This document shows, one piece after another, positions 35,607-46,567 of a DNA stretch of 64,000 bases; position 1 is the stretch's first letter, and each line of letters opens with the position of its first letter. The notes under the pieces are model-generated. The model saw only the letters and a program-made list of their open reading frames with translations, ran no database searches and had not been told where the DNA came from. This DNA comes from Acanthococcus lagerstroemiae (taxonomy: Eukaryota; Arthropoda; Insecta; Hemiptera; Eriococcidae). The DNA lies in assembly GCA_031841125.1 (NCBI GenBank), contig CM063106.1, forward strand, positions 42,769,806 to 42,833,805. The letters run 5' to 3'. The position numbers were made by a program, and so were the translations under genes.

Positions 35607-35814
35607 CAGGGTTAGTTGGTTTTCCCTCCGCCATAGGAAAACTCCGTCAGGCTGAACGAAGTATGACTCAATGTGTTATCTTCCAAAATGTACAGTACGC
35701 TTTGTTATCGGGTGTAGGCAAGCTGCATACTATTCGTGAATAGCGACAAAACCGATAACAGATCTTCAGCGTAATGGAGTTTTCCTATTGCGGAAGGAAA
35801 ACTGACTAATCCTG
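35607..35814. mobile_element. 208-bp MITE inside the left arm
   Basis: The ends CAGGGTTAGTTGGTTTTCC and CAGGATTAGTCAGTTTTCC (right end, complemented) pair over about 45 bases, with CATAGGAAAACTCC / AATAGGAAAACTCC. TA precedes the left end and TG follows the right end, close to a TA duplication. It is a Tc1/mariner-like non-autonomous element. Its interior holds the 3' part of a 104-codon chance frame. Confidence 0.7.
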
Positions 35815-35839
35815 TGTACAGCGACGTTTTTACCTCATA

Positions 35840-36598
35840 GACGGAGGTGAAAACGTAAGACACTGTATCTCAATAATTTAAGCTTCTACAGGCCAGCAGG
35901 TAACCCCCCTGGGCAAATTTTTGACTGGAGGCGAAAAAACCTACATACATCATCTATCAATTCGTGGTAAACTTTTCGGTGCAGTAATTTCTACTTACAA
36001 TCTTTAACATGCGGGGTATATGATATACAATATTATATACATTTTTTTTAATTTTTTTTTTAAAGAAGGTCTTTTTCGCCTCATTTTTGTACATAAAGCA
36101 ACGTTTTCACCTCATATACGGAGGCGAAAACGAAATTTTAAAGGTATATTTTTGCAGGGCGGCTTTTTCGCCTCTTTTTCATATACAAGTACACAGCGAC
36201 GTTTAATATGTGAAGGGAACATTTCACCTCCAGGCATACAAGCAAGTAGGAAACCTCCGAGTTTAATATTAATTCAATCACTAATGCGTTGTTGCCGCGA
36301 ATCGGAGGCGAAAATGCTCAGTTATGTTTGGAGGTGAAAAAGTCTCATTATATGATTTACAAGTGACACTAGCGCTGTCTGGTGAGAGGTACCATGCACT
36401 AAAATGTATATGTCTGATGTATGTGGGTTTTTTCGCCTCCAGCCAAAAATTTGCCCAGGGGATTGCCTAGCCGGTAGAAGCCTAAATTATTGAGATACAG
36501 TGCCTTACGTTTTCACCTCCGATTTTTCGTTTTCGCCTCCGTATATGAGGTGAAAACGTCGCTTTATATATGAAAAAGAGGCGAAAAAGCCGTCCTGC

Positions 36599-36646
<48 letters not shown>

Positions 36647-37355
36647 GCAGGACGGCTTTTTCGCCTCTTTTTCATATATAAAGCGACGTTTTCACCTCAT
36701 ATACGGAGGCGAAAACGAAAAATCGGAGGTGAAAACGTAAGGCACTGTATCTCAATAATTTAGGCTTCTACCGGCTAGGCAATCCCCTGGGCAAATTTTT
36801 GGCTGGAGGCGAAAAAACCCACATACATCAGACATATACATTTTAGTGCATGGTACCTCTCACCAGACAGCGCTAGTGTCACTTGTAAATCATATAATGA
36901 GACTTTTTCACCTCCAAACATAACTGAGCATTTTCGCCTCCGATTCGCGGCAACAACGCATTAGTGATTGAATTAATATTAAACTCGGAGGTTTCCTACT
37001 TGCTTGTATGCCTGGAGGTGAAATGTTCCCTTCACATATTAAACGTCGCTGTGTACTTGTATATGAAAAAGAGGCGAAAAAGCCGCCCTGCAAAAATATA
37101 CCTTTAAAATTTCGTTTTCGCCTCCGTATATGAGGTGAAAACGTTGCTTTATGTACAAAAATGAGGCGAAAAAGACCTTCTTTAAAAAATAAATTAAAAA
37201 AATGTATATAATATTGTATATCATATACCCCGCATGTTAAAGATTGTAAGTAGAAATTACTGCACCGAAAAGTTTACCACGAATTGATAGATGATGTATG
37301 TAGGTTTTTTCGCCTCCAGTCAAAAATTTGCCCAGGGGGGTTACCTGCTGGCCTG
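35840..37355. repeat. Nested palindromes around the centre
   Basis: A block containing TATCTCAATAATTTAAGCTT, TTTGCCC and GGAGGCGAAAAAAC occurs four times in alternating orientation. The copies lie at about 35850-35950 (+), 36420-36530 (-), 36720-36830 (+) and 37295-37400 (-). Each half of the central region is therefore itself an inverted repeat, giving palindromes at two scales. Confidence 0.85.
36600..36646. repeat. (TA)n centre of the giant palindrome
   Basis: GTCCTGCATATGTA, a TA run and TACATATGCAGGAC form a perfect palindrome with axis at about 36622-36623. The sequence is self-complementary with no loop, so it could extrude as a cruciform. Confidence 0.9.
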
Positions 37356-37429
37356 TAGAAGCTTAAATTATTGAGATACAGTGTCTTACGTTTTCACCTC
37401 CGTCTATGAGGTAAAAACGTCGCTGTACA

Positions 37430-37637
37430 CAGGATTAGTCAGTTTTCCTTCCGCAATAGGAAAACTCCATTACGCTGAAGACCTGTTATCGGTTTTGTCG
37501 CTATTCACGAATAGTATGCAGCTTGCCTACACCCGATAACAAAGCGTACTGTACATTTTGGAAGATAACACATTGAGTCATACATCGTTCAGCCTGACGG
37601 AGTTTTCCTATGGCGGAGGGAAAACCAACTAACCCTG
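37430..37637. mobile_element. Mirror copy of the 208-bp MITE in the right arm
   Basis: Its position is the exact mirror of 35607-35814 (coordinate sum 73244) and its sequence is the reverse complement with very few changes (for example near 37484 and 37585). Independent insertion at the same site in both arms is implausible. The MITE must predate the event that made, or last homogenised, the arms. Confidence 0.8.
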
Positions 37638-37663
37638 TATATGAAACAGAGGAGAGAAGGCCG

Positions 37664-40600
37664 TCCTGCAAAGATATACCTTTAGAATTTCGTTTTCGCC
37701 TCCGTATATGAGGTGAAAACGTCGCTTTATGTATGAAAAAGGGGCGAAAAAGCCGCCCTGCAAAGATATTATTATATACCCGCGAGAACATGATGATCAA
37801 GATCGAGAAGGTCACAGGTTTACCATTTCCCTATACTCTAAGACATTGTAAATAACACAGTTCGGAATGGACATGAATTTTTTTAGTCTGAGGAAGAGGT
37901 TCAAGAATAACATAATAAGAAACTTACAGAGGCGAAAAAGCCACCCTGAAAAGATATACCTTCAGAGTTTCGTTTTCGCCTCCGTATATGAGGTGAAAAC
38001 GTCGCTTTATATATGAAAAAGAGGCGAAAAAGCCGCCCTGCAAAGATATTATTATATACCCGCGAGAACATGATGATCAAGATCGAGAAGGTCACAGGTT
38101 TACCATTTCCCTATACTCTAAGACATTGTAAATAACACAGTTCGGAATGGACATGAATTTTTTTAGTCTGAGGAAGAGGTTCAAGAATAACATAATAAGA
38201 AACTTACAGAGGCGAAAAAGCCGCCCTGAAAAGATATACCTTCAGAGTTTCGTTTTCGCCTCCGTATATGAGGTGAAAACGTCGCTTTATATATGAAAAA
38301 GAGGCGAAAAAGCCGCCCTGCAAAGATATTATTATATACCCGCGAGAACATGATGATCAAGATCGAGAAGGTCACAGGTTTACCATTTCCCTATACTCTA
38401 AGACATTGTAAATAACACAGTTCGGAATGGACATGAATTTTTTTAGTCTGAGGAAGAGGTTCAAGAATAACATAATAAGAAACTTACAGAGGCGAAAAAG
38501 CCGCCCTGAAAAGATATACCTTCAGAGTTTCGTTTTCGCCTCCGTATATGAGGTGAAAACGTCGCTTTATATATGAAAAAGAGGCGAAAAAGCCGCCCTG
38601 CAAAGATATTATTATATACCCGCGAGAACATGATGATCAAGATCGAGAAGGTCACAGGTTTACCATTTCCCTATACTCTAAGACATTGTAAATAACACAG
38701 TTCGGAATGGACATGAATTTTTTTAGTCTGAGGAAGAGGTTCAAGAATAACATAATAAGAAACTTACAGAGGCGAAAAAGCCGCCCTGAAAAGATATACC
38801 TTCAGAGTTTCGTTTTCGCCTCCGTATATGAGGTGAAAACGTCGCTTTATGTATGAAAAAGGGGCGAAAAAGCCGCCCTGCAAAGATATTATTATATACC
38901 CGCGAGAACATGATGATCAAGATCGAGAAGGTCACAGGTTTACCATTTCCCTATACTCTAAGACATTGTAAATAACACAGTTCGGAATGGACATGAATTT
39001 TTTTAGTCTGAGGAAGAGGTTCAAGAATAACATAATAAGAAACTTACAGAGGCGAAAAAGCCGCCCTGAAAAGATATACCTTCAGAGTTTCGTTTTCGCC
39101 TCCGTATATGAGGTGAAAACGTCGCTTTATGTATGAAAAAGGGGCGAAAAAGCCGCCCTGCAAAGATATTATTATATACCCGCGAGAACATGATGATCAA
39201 GATCGAGAAGGTCACAGGTTTACCATTTCCCTATACTCTAAGACATTGTAAATAACACAGTTCGGAATGGACATGAATTTTTTTAGTCTGAGGAAGAGGT
39301 TCAAGAATAACATAATAAGAAACTTACAGAGGCGAAAAAGCCACCCTGAAAAGATATACCTTCAGAGTTTCGTTTTCGCCTCCGTATATGAGGTGAAAAC
39401 GTCGCTTTATATATGAAAAAGAGGCGAAAAAGCCGCCCTGCAAAGATATTATTATATACCCGCGAGAACATGATGATCAAGATCGAGAAGGTCACAGGTT
39501 TTCCATTTCCCTATACTCTAAGACATTGTAAATAACACAGTTCGGAATGGACATGAATTTTTTTAGTCTGAGGAAGAGGTTCAAGAATAACATAATAAGA
39601 AACTTACAGAGGCGAAAAAGCCGCCCTGAAAAGATATACCTTCAGAGTTTCGTTTTCGCCTCCGTATATGAGGTGAAAACGTCGCTTTATGTATGAAAAA
39701 GGGGCGAAAAAGCCGCCCTGCAAAGATATTATTATATACCCGCAAGAACATGATGATCAAGATCGAGAAGGTCACAGGTTTACCATTTCCCTATACTCTA
39801 AGACATTGTAAATAACACAGTTCGGAATGGACATGAATTTTTTTAGTCTGAGGAAGAGGTTCAAGAATAACATAATAAGAAACTTACAGAGGCGAAAAAG
39901 CCGCCCTGAAAAGATATACCTTCAGAGTTTCGTTTTCGCCTCCGTATATGAGGTGAAAACGTCGCTTTATATATGAAAAAGAGGCGAAAAAGCCGCCCTG
40001 CAAAGATATTATTATATACCCGCGAGAACATGATGATCAAGATCGAGAAGGTCACAGGTTTACCATTTCCCTATACTCTAAGACATTGTAAATAACACAG
40101 TTCGGAATGGACATGAATTTTTTTAGTCTGAGGAAGAGGTTCAAGAATAACATAATAAGAAACTTACAGAGGCGAAAAAGCCGCCCTGAAAAGATATACC
40201 TTCAGAGTTTCGTTTTCGCCTCCGTATATGAGGTGAAAACGTCGCTTTATATATGAAAAAGAGGCGAAAAAGCCGCCCTGCAAAGATATTATTATATACC
40301 CGCGAGAACATGATGATCAAGATCGAGAAGGTCACAGGTTTACCATTTCCCTATACTCTAAGACATTGTAAATAACACAGTTCGGAATGGACATGAATTT
40401 TTTTAGTCTGAGGAAGAGGTTCAAGAATAACATAATAAGAAACTTACAGAGGCGAAAAAGCCGCCCTGAAAAGATATACCTTCAGAGTTTCGTTTTCGCC
40501 TCCGTATATGAGGTGAAAACGTTGCTTTATGTATGAAAAAGGGCGAAAAAGCCGCCCTGCAAAGATATTATTATATACCCGCGAGAACATGATGATCAAG

Positions 40601-42545
40601 ATCGAGAAGGTCACAGGTTTACCATTTCCCTATACTCTAAGACATTGTAAATAACACAGTTCTGAATGGACATGAATTTTTTTAGTCTGAGGAAGAGGTT
40701 CAAGAATAACATAATAAGAAACTTACAGAGGCGAAAAAGCCGCCCTGAAAAGATATACCTTCAGAGTTTCGTTTTCGCCTCCGTATATGAGGTGAAAACG
40801 TCGCTTTATGTATGAAAAAGAGGCGAAAAAGCCGCCCTGCAAAGATATTATTATATACCCGCGAGAACGTGATGATCAAGATCGAGAAGGTCACAGGTTT
40901 ACCATTTCCCTATACTCTAAGACATTGTAAATAACACAGTTCGGAATGGACATGAATTTTTTTAGTCTGAGGAAGAGGTTCAAGAATAACATAATAAGAA
41001 ACTTACAGAGGCGAAAAAGCCGCCCTGAAAAGATATACCTTCAGAGTTTCGTTTTCGCCTCCATATATGAGGTGAAAACGTCGCTTTATATATGAAAAAG
41101 AGGCGAAAAAGCCGCCCTGCAAAGATATTATTATATACCCGCGAGAACATGATGATCAAGATCGAGAAGGTCACAGGTTTTCCATTTCCCTATACTCTAA
41201 GACATTGTAAATAACACAGTTCGGAATGGACATGAATTTTTTTAGTCTGAGGAAGAGGTTCAAGAATAACATAATAAGAAACTTACAGAGGCGAAAAAGC
41301 CGCCCTGAAAAGATATACCTTCAGAGTTTCGTTTTCGCCTCCGTATATGAGGTGAAAACGTCGCTTTATGTATGAAAAAGGGGCGAAAAAGCCGCCCTGC
41401 AAAGATATTATTATATACCCGCGAGAACATGATGATCAAGATCGAGAAGGTCACAGGTTTACCATTTCCCTATACTCTAAGACATTGTAAATAACACAGT
41501 TCGGAATGGACATGAATTTTTTTAGTCTGAGGAAGAGGTTCAAGAATAACATAATAAGAAACTTACAGAGGCGAAAAAGCCGCCCTGAAAAGATATACCT
41601 TCAGAGTTTCGTTTTCGCCTCCGTATATGAGGTGAAAACGTCGCTTGATGTATGAAAAAGGGGCGAAAAAGCCGCCCTGCAAAGATATTATTATATACCC
41701 GCGAGAACATGATGATCAAGATCGAGAAGGTCACAGGTTTACCATTTCCCTATACTCTAAGACATTGTAAATAACACAGTTCGGAATGGACATGAATTTT
41801 TTTAGTCTGAGGAAGAGGTTCAAGAATAACATAATAAGAAACTTACAGAGGCGAAAAAGCCGCCCTGAAAAGATATACCTTCAGAGTTTCGTTTTCGCCT
41901 CCGTATATGAGGTGAAAACGTCGCTTTATATATGAAAAAGAGGCGAAAAAGCCGCCCTGCAAAGATATTATTATATACCCGCGAGAACATGATGATCAAG
42001 ATCGAGAAGGTCACAGGTTTACCATTTCCCTATACTCTAAGACATTGTAAATAACACAGTTCGGAATGGACATGAATTTTTTTAGTCTGAGGAAGAGGTT
42101 CAAGAATAACATAATAAGAAACTTACAGAGGCGAAAAAGCCGCCCTGAAAAGATATACCTTCAGAGTTTCGTTTTCGCCTCCGTATATGAGGTGAAAACG
42201 TCGCTTTATATATGAAAAAGAGGCGAAAAACCCGCCCTGCAAAGATATTATTATATACCCGCGAGAACATGATGATCAAGATCGAGAAGGTCACAGGTTT
42301 ACCATTTCCCTATACTCTAAGACATTGTAAATAACACAGTTCGGAATGGACATGAATTTTTTTAGTCTGAGGAAGAGGTTCAAGAATAACATAATAAGAA
42401 ACTTACAGAGGCGAAAAAGCTGCCCTGAAAAGATATACCTTTAGAGTTTCGTTTTCGCCTCCGTATATGAGGTGAAAACGTCGCTTTATATATGAAAAAG
42501 AGGCGAAAAAGCCGCCCTGCAAAGATATCATCGTATACCCGCGAG
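37664..42545 (-). repeat. 280-bp satellite array, right arm (about 17.4 units)
   Basis: This is the same unit as in the left arm in reverse orientation, with four more copies. The unit around 40420-40615 carries a one-base deletion in the GGGGCGAAAA part, which shifts all later coordinates by one. Variant units (GGGGCGAAAA with GTATGAAAAA, AAGCCACCC near 37950 and 39350, and TTTCCATTTCC near 39500 and 41180) are scattered. That pattern is as expected when unequal exchange or conversion spreads variants. Confidence 0.97.
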
Positions 42546-43365
42546 AACATGGGATCATGTTCAAGATTGTTAGAAGAAACTACTCCACAGAAAATTCTAA
42601 TACGAAGTTGCAGATTTTCACTTGTAGCATTTTGTTTTCGCCTCCATATATGAAGCGAAAAAGTCGCTTTATATACAAAAATGAGGTGAAAAAAGATCCT
42701 CTTTGAAAAAAATGTACATACCATCATGTATACAGAAAAAATTGGAACAAAATAAACAACAGGTGTCTGAACTGAAACCTGAAATATAATAACTACAGAC
42801 GTGCTGAAAAGAAATACACTGACGAATTTCATTGCCTCCATCCTGCTTTCAGACAAGAAGGCGATGTTTCTTTGTAGAATTTATAAGAATTTCATGCGGT
42901 GACGAGAGAAATATGATGATTATGTGTGTCTGCTGCAACTCAGTGACCAACATGCGATTGCAGTATACCTGAATGAAAAGATATTGATTTCAAACAATAG
43001 GCCCCAGGAATGCAAAAGTACGCGAAGAGTCCGAACAAGCCTGCTTATCGCACACTGGAGGATGAGACGTAAACATGTGCTGCAAAAGTATTGGCAACGT
43101 TGCTGGAGGCCAAAATGGCCAATTATGTAAAAAAGAAATACAAAAGGAGGCGAAAAGTATAAACTATGTTCGGAGGTGAAAGGGACTATATACATAATGT
43201 ATACACTCGGTGATACATTTTGAGAAATCCTTACCCCTCTCAGGTTGCCTCTTATGACATCAATGCTCTGATTCTAAAATTACAAAGTATACACTTCTAA
43301 ACCCATTTTTTCTGGCGGAGGCGAGGGCGTCTGCGTTATGTATGGAGGTGAAAAGGATTCCCTGC

Positions 43366-43368
<3 letters not shown>

Positions 43369-43399
<31 letters not shown>
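43369..43399. repeat. (TA)n tract, right border of the giant inverted repeat
   Basis: A pure TA run of about 30 bases directly outside the right arm, shorter than the left one. Either the element inserted in a TA microsatellite or its ends are made of TA repeats. Confidence 0.95.
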
Positions 43400-43402
<3 letters not shown>

Positions 43403-43560
43403 TTAATATCATTGTGGTGCCCAGGTCGTTTAATGTTACTGAGGAGCCCAGTTATAAATTTACGTTATTGTAGTGCCCAGTAATTAGATGGCATTGTGGT
43501 GCCCCTGTATATTTATAAATTTGGGACCTGAGGTGCCCAGCTCAGTTGCCAAATCTATGC
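43400..43560 (+). repeat. Degenerate short repeat with GTGCCCAG core
   Basis: ATTGTGGTGCCCAG, GAGGAGCCCAG, ATTGTAGTGCCCAG, ATTGTGGTGCCCCTG and GAGGTGCCCAG occur within 130 bases at irregular spacing, with ATAAATTT in between. Origin is unknown. Confidence 0.5.
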
Positions 43561-43964
43561 AGTTCGAAAATCATCACCTGTGGAGTTTATGCATCTGTAG
43601 AGCGTTCATGCGAACAGCGGGCGGATGAAATTTACTTTAGTTAGCCGACGGTATACCGTATGGGCTTGATTCACACGACAATGCATGTACTACATTACGA
43701 GTACTAATGCAGTTTTGGTAGTGTAGGCCTATACAGTGCTCGTGACTATAATTACGGGATATGCTGTTAATCGCGGCTTGATGATTTGATATCAATTTTC
43801 CATTTATTGAACTTATACTAAGCAATAATCACGAAAAACTAATTGTTTTCTTGGACGATGTTCCCTCTGACATTTGTAAATATTTCATCGTTGATTCATT
43901 CCTAAAATTAGCTGTGGCTCTTAATGAATCGGCAGTTGGACATATGCTTCCATTAAAGACTGTT

Positions 43965-44240
43965 TTCTACTAAATTTTTTACACTGAGTTCAAATTTGGC
44001 GATGAAGCCCCGTTCCCAAAATAGGCTAGAAAATGTTGCAGAAATTGGTGAAAAAATGAATCTAGCTCAATTTTGACAAGACGGATTTGAATTCGTCTCG
44101 AAAAATTGAGTAATCAGCACCAGCGCCGACGCCGAAGTTCGCCGAAAATTTTTTCACCCCAAAAAGGACATGATGTATAGAATGGAGAAATTTTTAGAAT
44201 TCGAAAAATCAGTAATTTTGAATTAAAAATAATGTATTTA
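43965..44240 (+). repeat. Dispersed repeat, also at about 61055-61300
   Basis: TTTTTTACACTGAGTTCAAA, AATTGGTGAAAAAATGAATC and TAGCTCAATTTTGACAAGAC here correspond to CACACTGAGTTCAAATTTG, AATTGGTCAGAAAATGATTC and TAGCTCAATCTTGACGACAG at 61075-61195. The family is unrecognised, non-coding and diverged. Confidence 0.55.
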
Positions 44241-44950
44241 GTATCGTACCTATCAAATTCGGCATATTTTATGGAATGAAATTTTCATATTTTTACTCTG
44301 TCCTTGTTCGGTGTTGTCTTTCTACCGTATAGCTGCATTCACGAAACCATGTTTTACAACAACAATTTTTTCCTAAATTCTATGTAGGCCTTATCCTGCC
44401 GCGAATACGCGAAACAAACATTACATTTTCGAGATCACTCCGAAAAATGTTTCCTAAAAAACCATCGGCCTCCCAGTGAAGTGAATCAAGTGCGTGTGCG
44501 CAATTTGAATTTCAATCACATATGAAAGATTTTAAAGTTTTTTACTCACATTCAAATTTTGTGGAAAGTGTTGATTTGAAGAGGAGAACTGACGTCTTGT
44601 AAGTAAGTAGGTTAACTACATATAATTTTTTTCACCTACAGGCCTATTGGATTGTTAATGCCCGAACTATTTTTAATATTACAGACTCTATTATCGAGTT
44701 AGAATCTTCAATTCAGTATGGAAGTACGCGAGGAATCAGTAAATAAGAAAAAAATACTGGAAACTCAATGCGTCTTGAACACAAGAAATCAGACGAAAAA
44801 CTCAGGTTTGTACAGTAATTTTCAAATTATATTACGATCATCCATAAATCAATATCCCAGGTATAGGTTTTTAATAAACATAAGATTACATTTTGAAATG
44901 CTAGGAGAATAATAATGAGAATTTAATATCCAAAATCATTTTTAACCTGT

Positions 44951-45133
44951 TTAGATGCGCATGCCTCTTTCTTCAGGCAAGTAGGATTTTTTACATCTTC
45001 TTTGATCACGTACCATAATTTTTGATTCTTGTTCGAGATTTTTAATGTTTACTTCAACTCGAGACTTTACAGCGTAGAATATTATACTTGAGAGGAAGGA
45101 AACCAGGGTTAGCTTTAAAATTTCTGAACTCAT
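44951..45133 (-). CDS. Hypothetical small single-pass membrane protein (60 aa), doubtful
   Basis: The frame starts at ATG 45133 and encodes a short N-terminus, a hydrophobic segment (about residues 5-22, LKLTLVSFLSSIIFYAV) and a charged tail rich in Arg/Lys/Glu ending before TAA. A TATATAAA box-like sequence lies about 80 bases upstream on the minus strand (near 45215). I do not recognise the family. The same stretch is open on the other strand, so chance is a serious alternative. It lies 268 bases beyond the stop of the recombinase-like gene on the same strand. Confidence 0.22.
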   Translation of the reverse strand: MSSEILKLTLVSFLSSIIFYAVKSRVEVNIKNLEQESKIMVRDQRRCKKSYLPEERGMRI

Positions 45134-45401
45134 TTATAAATCTATCGAACGTCTTAGAAAAACATTGGATACGGTACCTACGTTTTGGAAAAAATCTACT
45201 GGTAATTTATATAGACGCCATAAATTACATGCAAGTAGGAAGTTATACAATTCGACAACTTTTGGGTTATACTCGTTCTGCGGAAGAAAAAAATAGGAAT
45301 ATACGTCAGCAAATTATATTCAAACATTAATTAATGTACTCGTACAAACAAAGGAATAGGCAAATCAAAACATCGTGTTTTTTTAAAAATAAAGTTCGAT
45401 A

Positions 45402-46567
45402 TTATTTATTAAAGGTATATTCATTGACAACCAATACTTGTATCCGTTTAAAATCTGTTTCCTTAAATTTGTCTGGGTGTTTCTTGATGAAATCTTCAAT
45501 TTGTTTTTTTCTTGGGAACATCTTTTTCTTAATATTCTGAGAGAAGCTTTTCAGAACTAACTGTTTTAAATCAATGTCCCATGTTTTTCGCTGACCTATA
45601 GAGAATATACAAGAAAAATTAATTGAAAGTTTGATGATCTGCTATTTTGAGGGATTGGCACTGCAAGAAATTCTTTAGAAGTACGGGTATTTAGCCTGTA
45701 AGTCTATCGTGTCCTCTACTATAATAGTCGAAAAGGGTTTCGGTGCCAACGAAAAAAAAAATTATGGTCAAATTCTAACTGTGAGTAACATCAACATCGA
45801 ACAATGTGATTAGTCAATTATGTATTGGAATTTTTTTTCGTTGGCAAAATCAACAGTTAGGGGAGGGAAATTGCAGAGTGCAATGTTTCGAACGTCCTTA
45901 TTTGGGATTCTTTCAACATCTCTTAGGCCTACCGGTCTTCTTTCCTTCTCTGGCTCTTGTATTACGAGTATTTCGGCTCTTCCGACTTTGTAGTTCCCGT
46001 GGATGTTCAGTGTCTTCACTTTCTTCACGTTGTCTTCTAGAAGCTGTAACGCACAGAAAAAAATATTAGTCTCAAATTATTTAAATGTATAATATAGTGA
46101 TTGATCAATTGTTATTCAAGTTACCTATCTCTGGAGCAACTACATTTTCAACTAGTAAACCTGAAAGCAATGAATGAAAGTAGTTCGCTAAATTTGTCCT
46201 TGCCAGATAATACGATTATCATCTCTTACCTCTTTCCTTTTCGTCATCCGTGTTACTCATGTCAGAATGAGGCGCAACAGGGGCATTTGTCTCTGAAAGA
46301 GGGCCTTTAGTTTCGCAAGCTGGCATATCTGTCTCTGAGGAACCATACGAAGAAAAAAATAATAATTGGTAAAAATAAAGAGAGAGACTCTAATGTGGTT
46401 GGATTACAACTGTACCGTTTTCATCATCCGTAGTCTCATCCTCCGTCAACTCCATATTGATGACAATCTCATCAAGATTCTTATGTTTGAATTCTGCGAT
46501 ATTTCCTTTATCCATCATTTGTAATAATTTCGATATTTTCGCGCATTGATAAACATCCTGCGGCAGC
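45402..46567 (-). other. 3' exons 7-11 of the recombinase-like gene
   Basis: Five small exons (152, 105, 36, 111 and 194 bases) separated by introns of 81, 69, 81 and 337 bases. They encode LPQDVYQCAKISKLL and KNLDEIVINMELTEDE, then a Ser/Thr/Pro-rich linker, a basic Arg/Lys stretch (KSRNTRNTRAREGKK) and the terminal TWDIDLKQLVLKSFSQNIKK domain. Donors are GTACAG, GTAAGA, GTAACT and GTAGGC, and acceptors are CCTCAG, TTTCAG, TTACAG and TATAG. AATAAA overlaps the stop codon. Confidence 0.8.

Larger units (their letters stand above)
30995..43368. mobile_element. Giant (about 12.4 kb) inverted repeat with satellite arms, foldback-like
   Basis: The left end CATGCAGGGAATCC and everything inward to 36622 recur as the reverse complement up to 43368 (TTCCCTGCATG). 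The outer roughly 0.8 kb of each arm is unique sequence differing by scattered single bases (for example near 31211 and 31250 versus 43111 and 43145). Next comes a 280-bp tandem array, then about 1 kb of inner sequence, then a (TA)n centre at 36600-36646. Left-right coordinate sums are about 74363 outside the arrays and 73244 inside. The right arm is therefore longer by about 1118 bases, equal to four units less two bases. No transposase-like frame exists. The design recalls Foldback/Galileo elements, whose long inverted termini are built of internal tandem repeats. The family cannot be assigned. An assembly or read-through artefact is less likely because the arms differ. Confidence 0.85.

Noticed and set aside
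32069..42294. Repeated 64-codon open frames in the 280-bp units as a gene family
   Set aside because: The frames are identical because the units are homogenised. They lack splice sites, domains or a distinct promoter, and one unit has a frame-breaking deletion with no sign of selection.
31818..42545. CRISPR-like array (regular repeats)
   Set aside because: Units are 280 bp and almost identical along their whole length with no variable spacers, and the DNA is eukaryotic.
30995..43368. Pure assembly or sequencing fold-back artefact
   Set aside because: The arms differ by four array units and scattered single bases, and flanks on the two sides are unrelated. It cannot be wholly excluded without spanning reads.
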